Shown: positions 21,401-35,571 of the stretch, piece after piece | Numbering within the stretch: the stretch's first letter is position 1 | Layout: the number at the start of each line of letters is the position of its first letter | DNA from: Limonium bicolor | Taxonomy: Eukaryota; Streptophyta; Magnoliopsida; Caryophyllales; Plumbaginaceae | NCBI GenBank assembly: GCA_023374045.1 | Contig: CM041776.1 | Span: 143,285,296-143,349,295, forward strand | DNA length: 64,000 nucleotides | Reading direction: 5' to 3' | Notes under the pieces: generated by a model | What the model was told of the DNA's origin: nothing | The model's input: the letters and a program-made list of their open reading frames with translations, nothing else | The model's database searches: none | Translations under genes and position numbers: made by a program

Positions 21401-23181
21401 TACATCTGGTTCACAGCTATTGGTACATTCAGTTAGTCACGCCTTTTTGGCGTTCTTAACTGGTTATTATCTTCTTCTGTGAAGATCAACATTTCCTGAT
21501 AGTGTAGGTACTCATTCTGGGAGTTTCATCCCGTTCATTGCACATTAATGTGTCCACATTAGGCATCTGCTTTGCCATGTACAGGCTGGGTCACCATTCC
21601 AGCTATCATGTTTATCCCTGAGGATCCTTAAGTCATATACGATGTCCTTACATTCAGTTAGTGCACTTCGCACCTCCTGACTCCTAAGCATTTCGTTGAA
21701 AGGAATTCACTAATTCCTTTATTCTCGTTAATTTAACTGAGTTCCTTAACTTCAACCATTCTTGGTAACCCCTAGTTCTTGTTTGACTTATACTGCTGAC
21801 CGTAGAACGGAGTCGACTACTTCCCGTGTTTCGGACTCTACTCGTATACATATGTGGGGTACCATACTGATACATTACTACTTACCCAACTAACCCATAA
21901 GTAGGTCTGTCAGGCCCACAAGCTCTATCGGAGTGTGGTCGTCCCACATTTCAGTTGGTACACTCGTAGTGTCCGTCACAGCCCTAGGTGAAGTATTCTG
22001 TTGTCAATATATTGTCCCTTGAAATATTCATTCCTTGCTTCCCGATCTTAATCGAGGGAAGGTTGATCCATTGTTGTTCATCAACTGCTCTTGGTTTTGC
22101 TGGTTTGGTTTAAAGGAAGGTTGGAAGAAGTGTTGGTTTGAAAGAAGATTTGGTTTTGAAAAGAAAAGGGTTTGAAAAATCTGGGTTGAGAAGAAAAAAA
22201 AATTTCATGGTTTCACAACATTTTCTTACCTTAACCAAGTCTAGCTTCTTGCTGACTGGTGTACTTCCAATTACAGGGGTTAGGCTAACATGCCCTTCCA
22301 CTGTTATGACGATCACATTTAACTTTATGGTACTTTACCAAATACTTTGTAGTGGTTATAACCTTCCCGAACAGCCCTGTTATAGCAGCACTTGCTATGG
22401 CAAGTGCGCCATGCTAACTGGCTATCGGTTTAACACATACCGTTTGTGGTATTGTTTTTACCCATACTGTCATCAGTGGCCTTGTTGGCCCTTACTGATC
22501 TTACTGCCTTGTTAATAATTCTTCTAGGTGACTTCTCACTGTCTTCACATGATAACCATCAACTAGGGTGTTTCCCATTCTGGGAGACCCCTCTTTTTCT
22601 TAGTATTGTATTCTTTGTGTAGCCCGTTCCACGTATTTGGGCACTACGTTGTAGTTCCCTTGCCGGTTGGTACACCGTTGGTGTATTATTTATCAATTGT
22701 GGTCCCGTAGACACTCGTCTCGGGTTTCACTAATCCACTTCTTGCCTGTTGCACGGTCAGTGCGTTGCAAGCTGGTTACTCTCGACTGCTCTGCATGTCG
22801 ACCCAGGTTGCCGGAAATTCTATTCTTCTATACACAAGATCCTTCATTTGCTATTAAATGTGGTTAACAATGTTCAGATGGAAACCGTCTCCGGGATTCC
22901 CAGTTTTCGGGATCTACTGTATGACAGGTTCTCCGTACCTTTAGAGGTATTTAATAACAGCCAGATCGGGTATTCCCGAGTAAGAGTGGACTTCCATCTC
23001 TTTGGCGAGTTATACAACAGGGATTGTGGAGGGTGGGATGGATATTGTAGGTTTCCTGTATACACTGGTAATTCCTATCTAGCGTATCTCTCACGCTATC
23101 ACTCAACCCTTAACCCAAAGTACTAAAATTCTAACTCAGTACTTCCTAAGCTCGGTAATTCAATCATCAGAGTGATACTTC

Positions 23182-23193
23182 GCTCTGATACCA
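23182..23193 (-). other. LARD primer-binding site, copy 1
   Basis: Reverse complement reads TGGTATCAGAGC (initiator tRNA-Met), five bases from the LTR end. It is followed by an inverted CACTCTG that can pair with the PBS with one mismatch. Confidence 0.92.
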
Positions 23194-23198
23194 CTTTT

Positions 23199-26100
23199 TG
23201 TAACACCCCATCCAACATTAACACACTTACAAAACTGCAGCGGAAATACAAACCTCTTCACATTACTTAACTCGTTGGTGTTACACGCCGTTAGCCACCC
23301 ACGTGGCTAACAAGGCTAATCCATATGCATTGTACCGGTCTGATGGGCTAAATTCCCGAGCAACTACACATTATTATCCCTTTCCATTAACAACAACAAC
23401 AACATACACCTTTCAACTATACCGAGTATTTATAAACTGGTGCCGACAACAATTTCGGTCTTACTACACCTACTGTATACATACACTTAATTGATTACCC
23501 ATGCACAATGACTACCCGTCCTACTCTCGAACGACTTCCAGCACTTCGTACCTGAAATAAGAAAAGAAGAGAAAGGGTGGCCCCCAAGGGGCTCAGCACC
23601 TTTGCTGGTATGGTAATCCCGCAGCCCACATGCTACCGGGCCACGCACAACTAATTGTCGTCTTAGCATGCGGTTGATTATATTTAAATCGTGCATGCAA
23701 CTGTAAACACACTACACACGTTTCGCCTCAATGGGTTCAACAAACGGATATTACATCCTTATTTGATAAGTCACTCATGATATTCATTATCCCTAGAGTG
23801 CTTCTCCTCTAATGGAGCTACTTCCTTAATAGACGACACTTACCCGTTATTCGGGTTAACCTTAAACGCCTCTTATCACAAACTGGGATTCATATCCATG
23901 ATCCACATACTCCACATTTTACAACATATAACATGCATCCCATAACAACACATAACAACACTTTCACGTTTCAACGTGCACATACTAACATCGCAATAGA
24001 AATTGCATTACAACAATATCACATAACATAACAGAAATGGTTCTCTTAGGACCGACCCAAACATAGTTAGTTCACTGGGAGAGCCTAGAGGATGCTGTCA
24101 AACTCATGCTAAGCTCGTTTACATAACTCGTTACCGTTCTGTTAGGCGAACGAATAACTTAACATAAAGATGGATCGGGTTTAGTGACCCGAACACAACA
24201 TACATAATCCCCAACAGACGTGAGTCAAGAGCCTTGGTTAAGCTCAGGGGTGATCGAAGACCAATGAAGGAAGACAATCAACAGAGAGGAAGCTGAAGAA
24301 ACTGTATACAACAACTCCCAAACAACGTGCGACCGGAACAACCGGATTCCTCACCCCCCCATAATATATAAATATTCACAGTTAAAGACTCCGCTGTGGA
24401 ACCTATCACATCAGCACACAATACAGTATTACAACTGAGTTAATCACGCAAAGGAGGGTCATACACTTACAGCAACATCACACAACTAACTCACGCATAG
24501 CCATGGTTAGAACGTTCCTTAGGTCGGAAACGTTATTACCGGATACCGTTCTCTTACGTTTACCTAATAATGGTTAACTAGCCTTTCATACGCATTCGAG
24601 GTTACCGGTATCGGTACGCAAACACACAACAACAATAACGACTGTAAACTCGTTTCATGATTTATCTTATAACATTGTCCAACTTGTTACTCAATCTTCT
24701 TATCAAATCTCTTAACACTTGTAACATTTCCTTTTGGTTTTCCAAGTGGTGTTTCACCTTAAATGACCACTACACTAAAATGCTTCCTCACCTTCATAAC
24801 ATCATCTCCCAAGCATCTCCTCTTACTAAGTAAATCCTCTTTTCACAACTTCTTGAATTCTTTTCTCAAAACCTTACCTAACATTACTCTCTCCTTATTC
24901 GTCAATCATTACCTAAACCTTATATAAACTTCTCCAAGACTTTGACACACCCTAGAAACACTCATTTGATTTCTAGAACTTCCAAGATAATGCCTAAATC
25001 CTTGTAGCACCCTAGAACACCTTAAAACATGTTTTCTTCCTTAGTAAAACATTTATCCTTTCCTAACATATCCTAGTTCACCAAAGTTCATATAAGCACT
25101 TACAACTCCTTATACATTATACAAATTTTGCCATGGGTTCTCTTAGCACACCATCATTCCAAAACTCATAGTTTTCACCATTAGACATTCAAGAACACCT
25201 AAATCCATCAAGAACACCATCACTCACAAAACTTCACCAAATTTACACTACATCACAATATAGTGCACAATTTAAATTGCTTGGCACTTAGGCCCTTAAA
25301 CAACATGGCTCTTAGGCCCTTAAATTGCATAAACCTTAAACACTGAATTTCCATAATATATAAGCCTTTGACCTGCAATTACACACACTAAGACATATGT
25401 TCCTTTACTAGTCTCCTTGAGAACACCTTACTAAGTCATTCACCATTTGCTCTTTAGGTAGTTTTAACAAGCATCATAAGCTCATTTCTCCTAAGGCATT
25501 AAACCACATTGAGATAGCTATTTACCTCTTTTCCACTCAAACTTCTTTCTTGTTTCCTTATAAACCGGTAAGGCATTTCTTTCCTTGTCAACTACTAAAC
25601 AATATACCAACATTGAAATGAGTATATAAGCTTTATGCTTCATCTCATTGTAAACCCTAGTTACACATATTGTTTTAACACATTAAGGTAATTGTTTTAC
25701 CTTGGAATTGGAAAAGAGCTTGAACAAGTATCAAGAGAGGACTCCTCCTAGCCCTTGGAAGATTCAAATGAAGCTAAAACAAGCAAGGTGAAAACACCAT
25801 TGTGAGGTGAATTTTTGGTCAACATGAAAACATGGAGGAAACATAGATTTTCTTTGAGTTTCCTTACCTTGAAGCAAAGGAGAGCAAGAATATGTGGAAA
25901 GGTGAGCTCAAGCTCCTTCAATGGTGAATCTTCATGGCATCAAAATTGAGTTCTTGAAGATTTGAAAAGATAGAAATGTAGAGCTTGGTCTAACTAAGAG
26001 AAAAGTGGTCTTGAAATTAAATTTGGATCATGGAGCTAGAAGTTACAAGTGAAAGAAGATGGAGAATGGTATGGTTTGCTGTAGCAAAACCGATGGAGTT

Positions 26101-26981
26101 TGGGAGAAGATGAAGAAGGCTACGGTGGGTGTGAGTGGGAAAGAAAGAATGAAGATTGGAATTGCTTTTGGAAGATATTTACATGTTATAAAGGTAACTT
26201 CTACTTTTCACTTACTTTTCCTTCTTTCTTTAATTTTTACTAGCTCATGGTGGTGAGTCACCACATAATAAAACCGGCCCCCATATAATTAGAAGGGTGT
26301 TTTGGTCTTTGTTGACCAATTAACTTACTTATAATAACATATGTTACAAACTAGCTTAAAAAAGTTACTATTCATGAAAACAAGGCACATAGAAGTGAAA
26401 TTTTTGATTTCCATTGATATAGACTTCTAAATGTGATACTATATAGTACACATGTTAATTAAAGAGTAATGATGGACATTTAGCCATTCAAAACTCATTT
26501 ACAAGACAATTTTTCAAAAACGTGCTTTAAGACTCCTTAAAGCACTTTTTGTGTTTAACTTGTTTTCAAGCTTGGTTTTCTTTAGTAATTGATTTAATAT
26601 GTTCATTAACATATAAATAAGGTATAGGTATGACCATTAGGTCTTATACACATTTATCCCAAGCTTAGAGCACATTTTAGCCCATATTGACCTTAAGGTA
26701 TTTATTTATGTTTTGTTTGGTTTCATTGTCTACCAAGGTTTCCTAAGGACTTAATTAGCCTTATTAAATCACAATTGAATATTATATAGTCTTGGTAGGC
26801 TCTTTGGGTCCTAACCAAGTTCACTCATAGCTTAGAGCATGTTTTTGCTCAAACCGTGTCTTAGTGTTTTATTGTGTTTTACCATGGTTTAAATGGTTCA
26901 TTGATGTCTCTAAGGCACTTTTTAGCCTTTACATACCATAGTTTAATATTTAAACCACATATCAAGGTTTGGGGTATTTCA
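23199..26981 (-). repeat. LARD LTR copy 2 (shared middle LTR)
   Basis: 3783 bp, the same termini as the outer copies, and no TSD on either side: it abuts the PBS of internal copy 1 and the PPT of internal copy 2. It shares diagnostic bases with copy 3 rather than copy 1 (CCATATGCATTG, GTATTTATAAACTGG, GAGTCACC). Confidence 0.93.
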
Positions 26982-26999
26982 ATCTACCCCCCTTAAAAG
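26982..26999 (-). other. LARD polypurine tract, copy 2
   Basis: Same CTTTTAAGGGGGGTAGAT on the element strand, directly before LTR copy 2. Confidence 0.85.
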
Positions 27000-29900
27000 A
27001 ACTTCGTCCTCGAAGTTCACACTTCCCACACATCTTGGATTAGAATACGGGGATTACTTATAGAAATAAAACTTCCATAACCAAACACACTTTACATCAC
27101 AACCTCGGACTTAATGGTCCGGGCAACACATTCACATCCATACATAACATAACATATTCACATGATAACCTCGGGCTCAATGGTCCGGGTATCTTAACAA
27201 CACTTACACATACATAACAACCCCTTTGACTCACTGGTCTTGGGTAACATAACAACCTTTAGACACATGGGTCTATGTAACACAACACATTTAGACTCAT
27301 AGGTCTTAATAGTATACACTTTTAGAACTCGGGGTCAAAATAACATTTATTACACATACCACACAACATGTCATAGCGTGTATAGCAATCAAAAATATCT
27401 TTGATATACACTGTGATCCCGCAGAACCCGGTCGCGATGGACACCTTCCGTCCCCGTGCCTTTGGGAGATTAAAACAATCATTTAAGTTTAAAATTTCCT
27501 TGTGAGGTTAAGTAAGAGAACTTTAATTATGTAAAGTATCTATCAACGTTTTATAAATACCAATTGAAAATCCTTTTGAAAACACACACAACTCCAAGTC
27601 CAACTTAAGCTCTTTGCTTCTTTTCTTAGCGTGGTTATTTGTGACCACTTATAGGGAGTTTCAAGAGTCATCCAACCCTGATGTGATCAGCATCAGTGTT
27701 GAACTATCCTTCCACCCAATTTGTGTTCGGCTTCCCTTGATCACATGCAAATCAAGTTCCACCTCCCACTTCATTTTCAAGCATCAATTAAATCACTCAT
27801 TTCCAATTTTCTATCTTTTAAATCATTCTAGTCATGATCATAACATCTCCAAGGGATAGAACTTCGTCTATCAGTTATTTCCATTCACTTAAATGTTGTT
27901 ACCTAGGGAATCTCATTCTCACTAGGTTCTATGTCAGTTTCGTATTCTTTCATGAATCACTATATAGTATATAATACATATATATTTTATCAAAATACAA
28001 CACACCATTTCACATTTATGCATGTCGGGGCTTTTGTTCCCCCGGGAGTTTCTCTACTCCCCACACTTGTACTATCACACACAACTGTTAACAAATGCAC
28101 ACACTTATCACAATGGTATTCGCCTCTTCTGTGCGCAATTACCACAATTAAACCATGACTGAATGCGTATGTTTACGTAACACACACATCAATCATCAAA
28201 ACAAATTATTGTATGCTATGCACAACATAAGTCATGTACACTTGTATGGTAATACACACTAAGTGGTTTTGCGCTCTGCCCCCCTTAAAAGGGATTACGC
28301 CCACGTAATCAATCACTAAACATTTGCTTAAAATGTTCTGCCGTCGTGAAGTGTTTTAACTTCCACGCGGTCTATTACACAATGGATTCTGATTAGAGGA
28401 TCTTAACCATATTGGCGGTTTAGTTCCTAAACCAAGAATTCTCATTGGAGTTGTTTTTAAACTCTTAGTTGGTTTCGATTCTGGCCTGTTAGGCTTCTAG
28501 GCGTTAATAATTAGCCATTCACTCGTGTTCACCATGTACATTCAACACTTGAATCACTGGCTCACTAGTTTCTGCTGCGAAACTCTAATAACTGTAGAGC
28601 TTAATTGCCCCATTTGTTATTCTTACTGTATTGCACATCCCCAATTGTCACCTTCCTCTTGGTAACAATGGTTTCTCAACCGACTCGTGGTATCTCTTAC
28701 CGTTAGCGAATTCGGTGAGTTATAAACTTCATATCCACTTTTATAACAATTTACTGTGTATACAGCTGTGTATTTCACAATGATTGACTTGTTCCCTTCC
28801 GACTTACGGTCGGTTGAGATTGAGCTACTACCTAGTGTGTAGTGCTCTCTCAGGTATTTACAACATTTGGGGTATATTCCATACCGATATTTGGCAGTTA
28901 GTGCTGTTATAGTCATTGCTGTTAATCATGTCTCCACATTTGGTCTTGTACAAGTACTCCTTTATTGGTGCGGCCTTGCATTTCCTATGCATCGGCCATT
29001 ATAACATTATTCCTTCACAATTAACATGTTTCCAAATCCTAGCTATCCCACTCGATCATTACTGCGCAAGTGCAATACCAAAACACTCAGTCATATAGAG
29101 TGCAGAGGCGTAAACTTGACAGTAAATCCCTTATGCGACTCGCCATGGAATTCACACTGAGGTCCTCATCACATAGTACCTACCACTGGCTTATTGCCCA
29201 TTCTGTTTACATCGCTTACCTTGCATCTCTACTAAGTTTAACTCATAACTGGTCTTATCTTCCTCATTATCGTTTAACCATACTTATACAACGGTCGCTT
29301 GTTGCGCACCGTGCTCTTACTCCTTGTATAACATCAGCTTATATCGTATTTACTGTCACATTAACTTCCACACATATACTTACATTATTCACATTATGGT
29401 TCATCACTCATTTGGATGACTACTGAATGCTCCTTGAGCATCGATCATTCGAGTCACAAGCCGGCATTATTCAGCTCGGTGTTTCACTTTATACACACAT
29501 ACTACTAAGCTAATTGCTCTCTTTCAATAATAACATCGTCCATCCTTAACATATTTCTTGAACTTGATTCACATACCTACCGCTCATGCGGTGTCACAAT
29601 ATCGAGAGGTATCCCCACTCTTAATGCAGTGGTTCGTTTACCACTCTATTCACTTATACAACATAAACTTCTACCATCAATCGAATTTATATAACATATC
29701 CTGCTTATGGCTTATAAGCCTATTTGCCTTGAGCTGGGCTCATTGTAGGCTGTCCACAACATGTACTTCTCTGTACAATTACAAGGTCGTTGCATCACGT
29801 TTCCTTTCACGGATGCCCCTTAGGTTGTCAGTCCGTCTCCTGACAACTTATGTCTAAACTGGGTGTTTAGTTTCAACCCTTATGCTTCTGTCATGCATTT

Positions 29901-31763
29901 TCGTGCAACAATTACTGATGCGAACACCCTTTAAGGATTGCTCCTGGGTGTTGCTAAGTCATGCCATTACATCTGGTTCACAACTATTGGTACATTCAGT
30001 TAGTCACGCCTTTTTGGCGTTCTTAACTGGTTATTATCTTCTTCTGTGAAGATCAACATTTCCTGATAGTGTAGGTACTCATTCTGGGAGTTTCATCCCG
30101 TTCATTGCACATTAATGTGTCCAATAGGCATCTGCTTTGCCATGTACAGGCTGGGTCACCATTCCAGCTATCATGTTTATCCCTGAGGATCCTTAAGTCA
30201 TATACGATGTCCTTACATTCAGTTAGTGCACTTCGCACCTCCTGACTCCTAAGCATTTCGTTGAAAGGAATTCACTAATTCCTTTATTCTCGTTAATTTA
30301 ACTGAGTTCCTTAACTTCAACCATTCTTGGTAACCCCTAGTTCTTGTTTGACTTATACTGCTGACCGTAGAACGGAGTCGACTACTTCCCGTGTTTCGGA
30401 CTCTACTCGTATACATATGTGGGGTACCATACTGATACATTACTACTTACCCAACTAACCCATAAGTAGGTCTGTCAGGCCCACAAGCTCCTATCGGAGT
30501 GTGGTCGTCCCACATTTCAGTTGGTACACTCGTAGTGTCCGTCACACGCCTAGGTGAAGTATTCTGTTGTCAACTCCCTTATATTGTCCCTTGACAATAT
30601 TCATTCCTTGCTTCCCGATCTTAATCGAGGGAAGGTTGATCCATTGTTGTATCTTATCAACTGCTCTTGGTTTTGCTGGTTTGGTTTAAAGGAAGGTTGG
30701 AAAGAAGTGTTGGTTTGAAAGAAGATTTGGTTTTGAAAAGAAAAGGGTTTGAATAAATCTGGGTTGAAAGAAAAAAAATTTTTTCATGGTTTCACAACAT
30801 TTTCTTACCTTAACCAAGTCTAGCTTCTTGCTGACTGGTGTACTTCCAATTACAGGGGTTAGGCTAACATGCCCTTCCACTGTTATGACGATCACATTTA
30901 ACTTTATGGTACTTTACCAAATACTTTGTAGTGGTTATAACCTTCCCGAACAGCCCTGTTATAGCAGCACTTGCTATGGCAAGTGCGCCATGCTAACTGG
31001 CTATCGGTTTAACACATACCGGTTGTGGTATTGTTTTTACCCATACTGTCATCAGTGGCCTTGTTGGCCCTTACTGATCTTACTGCCTTGTTAATAATTC
31101 TTCTAGGTGACTTCTCACTGTCTTCACATGATAACCATCAACTAGGGTGTTTCCCATTCTGGGAGACCCCTCTTTTTCTTAGTATTGTATTCTTTGTGTA
31201 GCCCGTTCCACGTATTTGGGCACTACGTTGTAGTTCCCTTGCCGGTTGGTACACCGTTGGTGTATTATTTATCAATTGTGGTCCCGTAGACACTCGTCTC
31301 GGGTTTCACTAATCCACTTCTTGCCTGTTGCACGGTCAGTGCGTTGCAAGCTGGTTACTCTCGACTGCTCTGCATGTCGACCCAGGTTGCCGGAAATTCT
31401 ATTCTTCTATACACAAGATCCTTCATTCTTTGCTATTAAATGTGGTTAACAATGTTCAGATGGAAACCGTCTCCGGGATTCCCAGTTTTCGGGATCTACT
31501 GTATGACAGGTTCTCCGTACCTTTAGAGGTATTTAATAACAGCCAGATCGGGTATTCCCGAGTAAGAGTGGACTTCCATCTCTTTGGCGAGTTATACAAC
31601 AGGGATTGTGGAGGGTGGGATGGATATTGTAGGTTTCCTGTATACACTGGTAATTCCTATCTAGCGTATCTCTCACGCTATCACTCAACCCTTAACCCAA
31701 AGTACTAAAATTCTAACTCAGTACTTCCTAAGCTCGGTAATTCAATCATCAGAGTGATACTTC

Positions 31764-31775
31764 GCTCTGATACCA
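31764..31775 (-). other. LARD primer-binding site, copy 2
   Basis: Reverse complement TGGTATCAGAGC, adjacent to the end of LTR copy 3. It marks the true 5' end of the array on the minus strand. Confidence 0.92.
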
Positions 31776-31780
31776 CTTTT

Positions 31781-34700
31781 TGTAACACCCCATCCAACAT
31801 TAACACACTTACAATAAACTGCAGCGGAAATACAAACCTCTTCACATTACTTAACTCGTTGGTGTTACACGCCGTTAGCCACCCACGTGGCTAACAAGGC
31901 TAATCCATATGCATTGTACCGGTCTGATGGGCTAAATTCCCGAGCAACTACACATTATTATCCCTTTCCATTAACAACAACAACAACATACACCTTTCAA
32001 CTATACCGAGTATTTATAAACTGGTGCCGACAACAATTTCGGTCTTACTACACCTACTGTATACATACACTTAATTGATTACCCATGCACAATGACTACC
32101 CGTCCTACTCTCGAACGACTTCCAGCACTTCGTACCTGAAATAAGAAAAGAAGAGAAAGGGTGGCCCCCAAGGGGCTCAGCACCTTTGCTGGTATGGTAA
32201 TCCCGCAGCCCACATGCTACCGGGCCACGCACAACTAATTGTCGTCTTAGCATGCGGTTGATTATATTTAAATCGTGCATGCAACTGTAAACACACTACA
32301 CACAACGTTTCGCCTCAATGGGTTCAACAAACGGATATTACATCCTTATTTGATAAGTCACTCATGATATTCATTATCCCTAGAGTGCTTCTCCTCTAAT
32401 GGAGCTACTTCCTTAATAGACGACACTTACCTGTTATTCGGGTTAACCTTAAACGCCTCTTATCACAAACTGGGATTCATATCCATGATCCACATACTCC
32501 ACATTTTACAACATATAACATGCATCCCATAACAACACATAACAACACTTTCACGTTTCAACGTGCACATACTAACATCGCAATAGAAATTGCATTACAA
32601 CAATATCACATAACATAACAGAAATGGTTCTCTTAGGAGCCGACCCAAACATAGTTAGTTCACTGGGAGAGCCTAGAGGATGCTGTCAAACTCATGCTAA
32701 GCTCGTTTACATAACTCGTTACCGTTCTGTTAGGCGAACGAATAACTTAACATAAAGATGGATCGGGTTTAGTGACCCGAACACAACATACATAATCCCC
32801 AACAGACGTGAGTCAAGAGCCTTGGTTAAGCTCAGGGGTGATCGAAGACCAATGAAGGAAGACAATCAATAGAGAGGAAGCTGAAGAAACTGTATACAAC
32901 AACTCCCAAACAACGCGCGACCGGAACAACCGGATTCCTCACCCCCCATAATATATAAATATTCACAGTTAAAGACTCCGCTGTGGAACCTATCACATCA
33001 GCACACAATACAGTATTACAACTGAGTTAATCACGCAAAGGAGGGTCATACACTTACAGCAACATCACACAACTAACTCACGCATAGCCGTGGTTAGAAC
33101 GTTCCTTAGGTCGGAAACGTTATTACCGGATACCGTTCTCTTACGTTTACCTAATAATGGTTAACTAGCCTTTCATACGCATTCGAGGTTACCGGTATCA
33201 GTACGCAAACACACAACAACAATAACGACTGTAAACTCGTTTCATGATTTATCTTATAACATTGTCCAACTTGTTACTCAATCTTCTTATCAAATCTCTT
33301 AACACTTGTAACATTTCCTTTTGGTTTTCCAAGTGGTGTTTCACCTTAAATGACCACTACACTAAAATGCTTCCTCACCTTCATAACATCATCTCCCAAG
33401 CATCTCCTCTTACTAAGTAAATCCTCTTTTCACAACTTCTTGAATTCTTTTCTCAAAACCTTACCTAACATTACTCTCTCCTTATTCGTCAATCATTACC
33501 TAAACCTTATATAAACTTCTCCAAGACTTTGACACACCCTAGAAACACTCATTTGATTTCTAGAACTTCCAAGATAATGCCTAAATCCTTGTAGCACCCT
33601 AGAACACCTTAAAAACATGTTTTCTTCCTTAGTAAAACATTTATCCTTTCCTAACATATCCTAGTGCACCAAAGTTCATATTAGCACTTACAACTCCTTA
33701 TACATTATACAAATTTTGCCATGGGTTCTCTTAGCATACCATCATTCCAAAACTCATAGTTTTCACCATTAGACATTCAAGAACACCTAAATCCATCAAG
33801 AACACCATCACTCACAAAACTTCACCAAATTTACACTACATCACAATATAGTGCACAATTTATATTGCTTGGCACTTAGACCCTTAAACAACATGGCTCT
33901 TAGGCCCTTAAATTGCATAAACCTTAAACACTGAATTTCCATAATATATAAGCCTTTGACCTGCAATTACACACACTAAGACATATGTTCCTTTACTAGT
34001 CTCCTTGAGAACACCTTACTAAGTCATTCACCATTTGCTCTTTAGGTAGTTTTAACAAGCATCATAAGCTCATTTCTCCTAAGGCATTAAACCACATTGA
34101 GATAGCATATTTACCTCTTTTCCACTCAAACTTCTTTCTTGTTTCCTTATAAACCGGTAAGGCATTTCTTTCCTTGTCAACTACTAAACAATATACCAAC
34201 ATTGAAATGAGTATATAAGCTTTATGCTTCATCTCATTGTAAACCCTAGTTACACATATTGTTTTAACACATTAAGGTAATTGTTTTACCTTGGAATTGG
34301 AAAATAGCTTGAACAAGTATCAAGAGAGGACTCCTCCTAGCCCTTGGAAGATTCAAATGAAGCTAAAACAAGCAAGGTGAAAACACCATTGTGAGGTGAA
34401 TTTTTGGTCAACATGAAAACATGGAGGAAACATAGATTTTCTTTGAGTTTCCTTACCTTGAAGCAAAGGAGAGCAAAATATGTGGAAAGGTGAGCTCAAG
34501 CTCCTTCAATGGTGAATCTTCATGGCATCAAAATTGAGTTCTTGAAGATTTGAAAAGATAGAAATGTAGAGCTTGGTCTAACTAAGAGAAAAGTGGTCTT
34601 GAAATTAAATTTGGATCATGGAGCTAGAAGTTTACAAGTGAAAGAAGATGGAGAATGGTATGGTTTGCTGTAGCAAAACCGATGGAGTTTGGGAGAAGAT

Positions 34701-35571
34701 GAAGAAGGCTACGGTGGGTGTGAGTGGGAAAGAAAGAATGAAGATTGGAATTGCTTTTGGAAGATATTTACATGTTATAAAGGTAACTTCTACTTTTCAC
34801 TTACTTTTCCTTCTTTCTTTAATTTTTACTAGCTCATGGTGGTGAGTCACCACATAATAAAACCGGCCCCCATATAATTAGAAGGGTGTTTTGGTCTTTG
34901 TTGACCAATTAACTTACTTATAATAACATATGTTACAAACTAGCTTAAAAAAGTTACTATTCATGAAAACAAGGCACATAGAAGTGAAATTTTTGATTTC
35001 CATTGATATAGACTTCTAAATGTGATACTATATAGTAAACATGTTAATTAAAGAGTAATGATGGACATTTAGCCATTCAAAACTCATTTACAAGACAATT
35101 TTTCAAAAACGTGCTTTAAGACTCCTTAAAGCACTTTTTGTGTTTTAACTTGTTTTCAAGCTTGGTTTTCTTTAGTAATTGATTTAATATGTTCATTAGC
35201 ATATAAATAAGGTATAGGTATGACCATTAGGTCTTATACACATTTATACCAAGCTTAGAGCACATTTTAGCCCATATTGACCTTAAGGTATTTATTTATG
35301 TTTTGTTTGGTTTCATTGTCTACCAAGGTTTCCTAAGGACTTAATTAGCCTTATTAAATCACAATTGAATATTATATAGTCTTGGTAGGCTCTTTGGGTC
35401 CTAACCAAGTTCACTCATAGCTTAGAGCATGTTTTTGCTCAAACCGTGTCTTAGTGTTTTATTGTGTTTTACCATGGTTTAAATGGTTCATTGATGTCTC
35501 TAAGGCACTTTTTAGCCTTTACATACCATAGTTTAATATTTAAACCACATATCAAGGTTTGGGGTATTTCA
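31781..35571 (-). repeat. LARD LTR copy 3 (element 5' end)
   Basis: 3791 bp, ending GGGGTATTTCA at 35571 and followed by TTTAT, the repeat of the TSD at 14622-14626. Minus-strand transcription of the element would begin within this LTR. Confidence 0.93.

Larger units (their letters stand above)
18419..23198 (-). other. LARD internal region copy 1 (non-coding)
   Basis: 4780 bp between LTR copies 1 and 2. On the element strand it runs from the PBS (23193 to 23182) to the PPT (18436 to 18419). No Gag, RT, RNase H or integrase motif is visible in any frame. A second PPT-like tract lies near 19710-19730. Its 5' end is homologous to 61907 onward, including sequence near 22795-22830 matching 62285-62330. 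Confidence 0.88.
26982..31780 (-). other. LARD internal region copy 2 (non-coding)
   Basis: 4799 bp, almost collinear with internal copy 1 and differing by scattered substitutions and single-base indels. A few larger differences are visible (e.g. near 30570-30600 compared with 21998-22030). PPT on the element strand at 26999-26982. No coding motif in any frame. Confidence 0.88.
14627..35571 (-). mobile_element. Tandem LARD array: three LTRs and two internal regions
   Basis: Three near-identical ~3.79 kb LTRs alternate with two ~4.79 kb internal regions, all on the minus strand. The outer ends are TG...CA and flanked by TTTAT on both sides (14622-14626 and 35572-35576), whereas the internal junctions have no TSDs. 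LTRs plus a non-coding internal region of this size fit large retrotransposon derivatives. No gag or pol motif was found in six frames. The array probably arose by unequal recombination between LTRs after a single insertion. Confidence 0.92.

Noticed and set aside
22749..23126. 125-residue plus-strand frames conserved at 31328
   Set aside because: Antisense to the LARD leader next to the PBS; conserved through copy duplication, and the diverged LARD at 61907 does not keep the frame.
23182..23193. GCTCTGATACCA as part of a tRNA-Met gene
   Set aside because: Only 12 bases match, beside an LTR end; it is a primer-binding site, not a tRNA gene.
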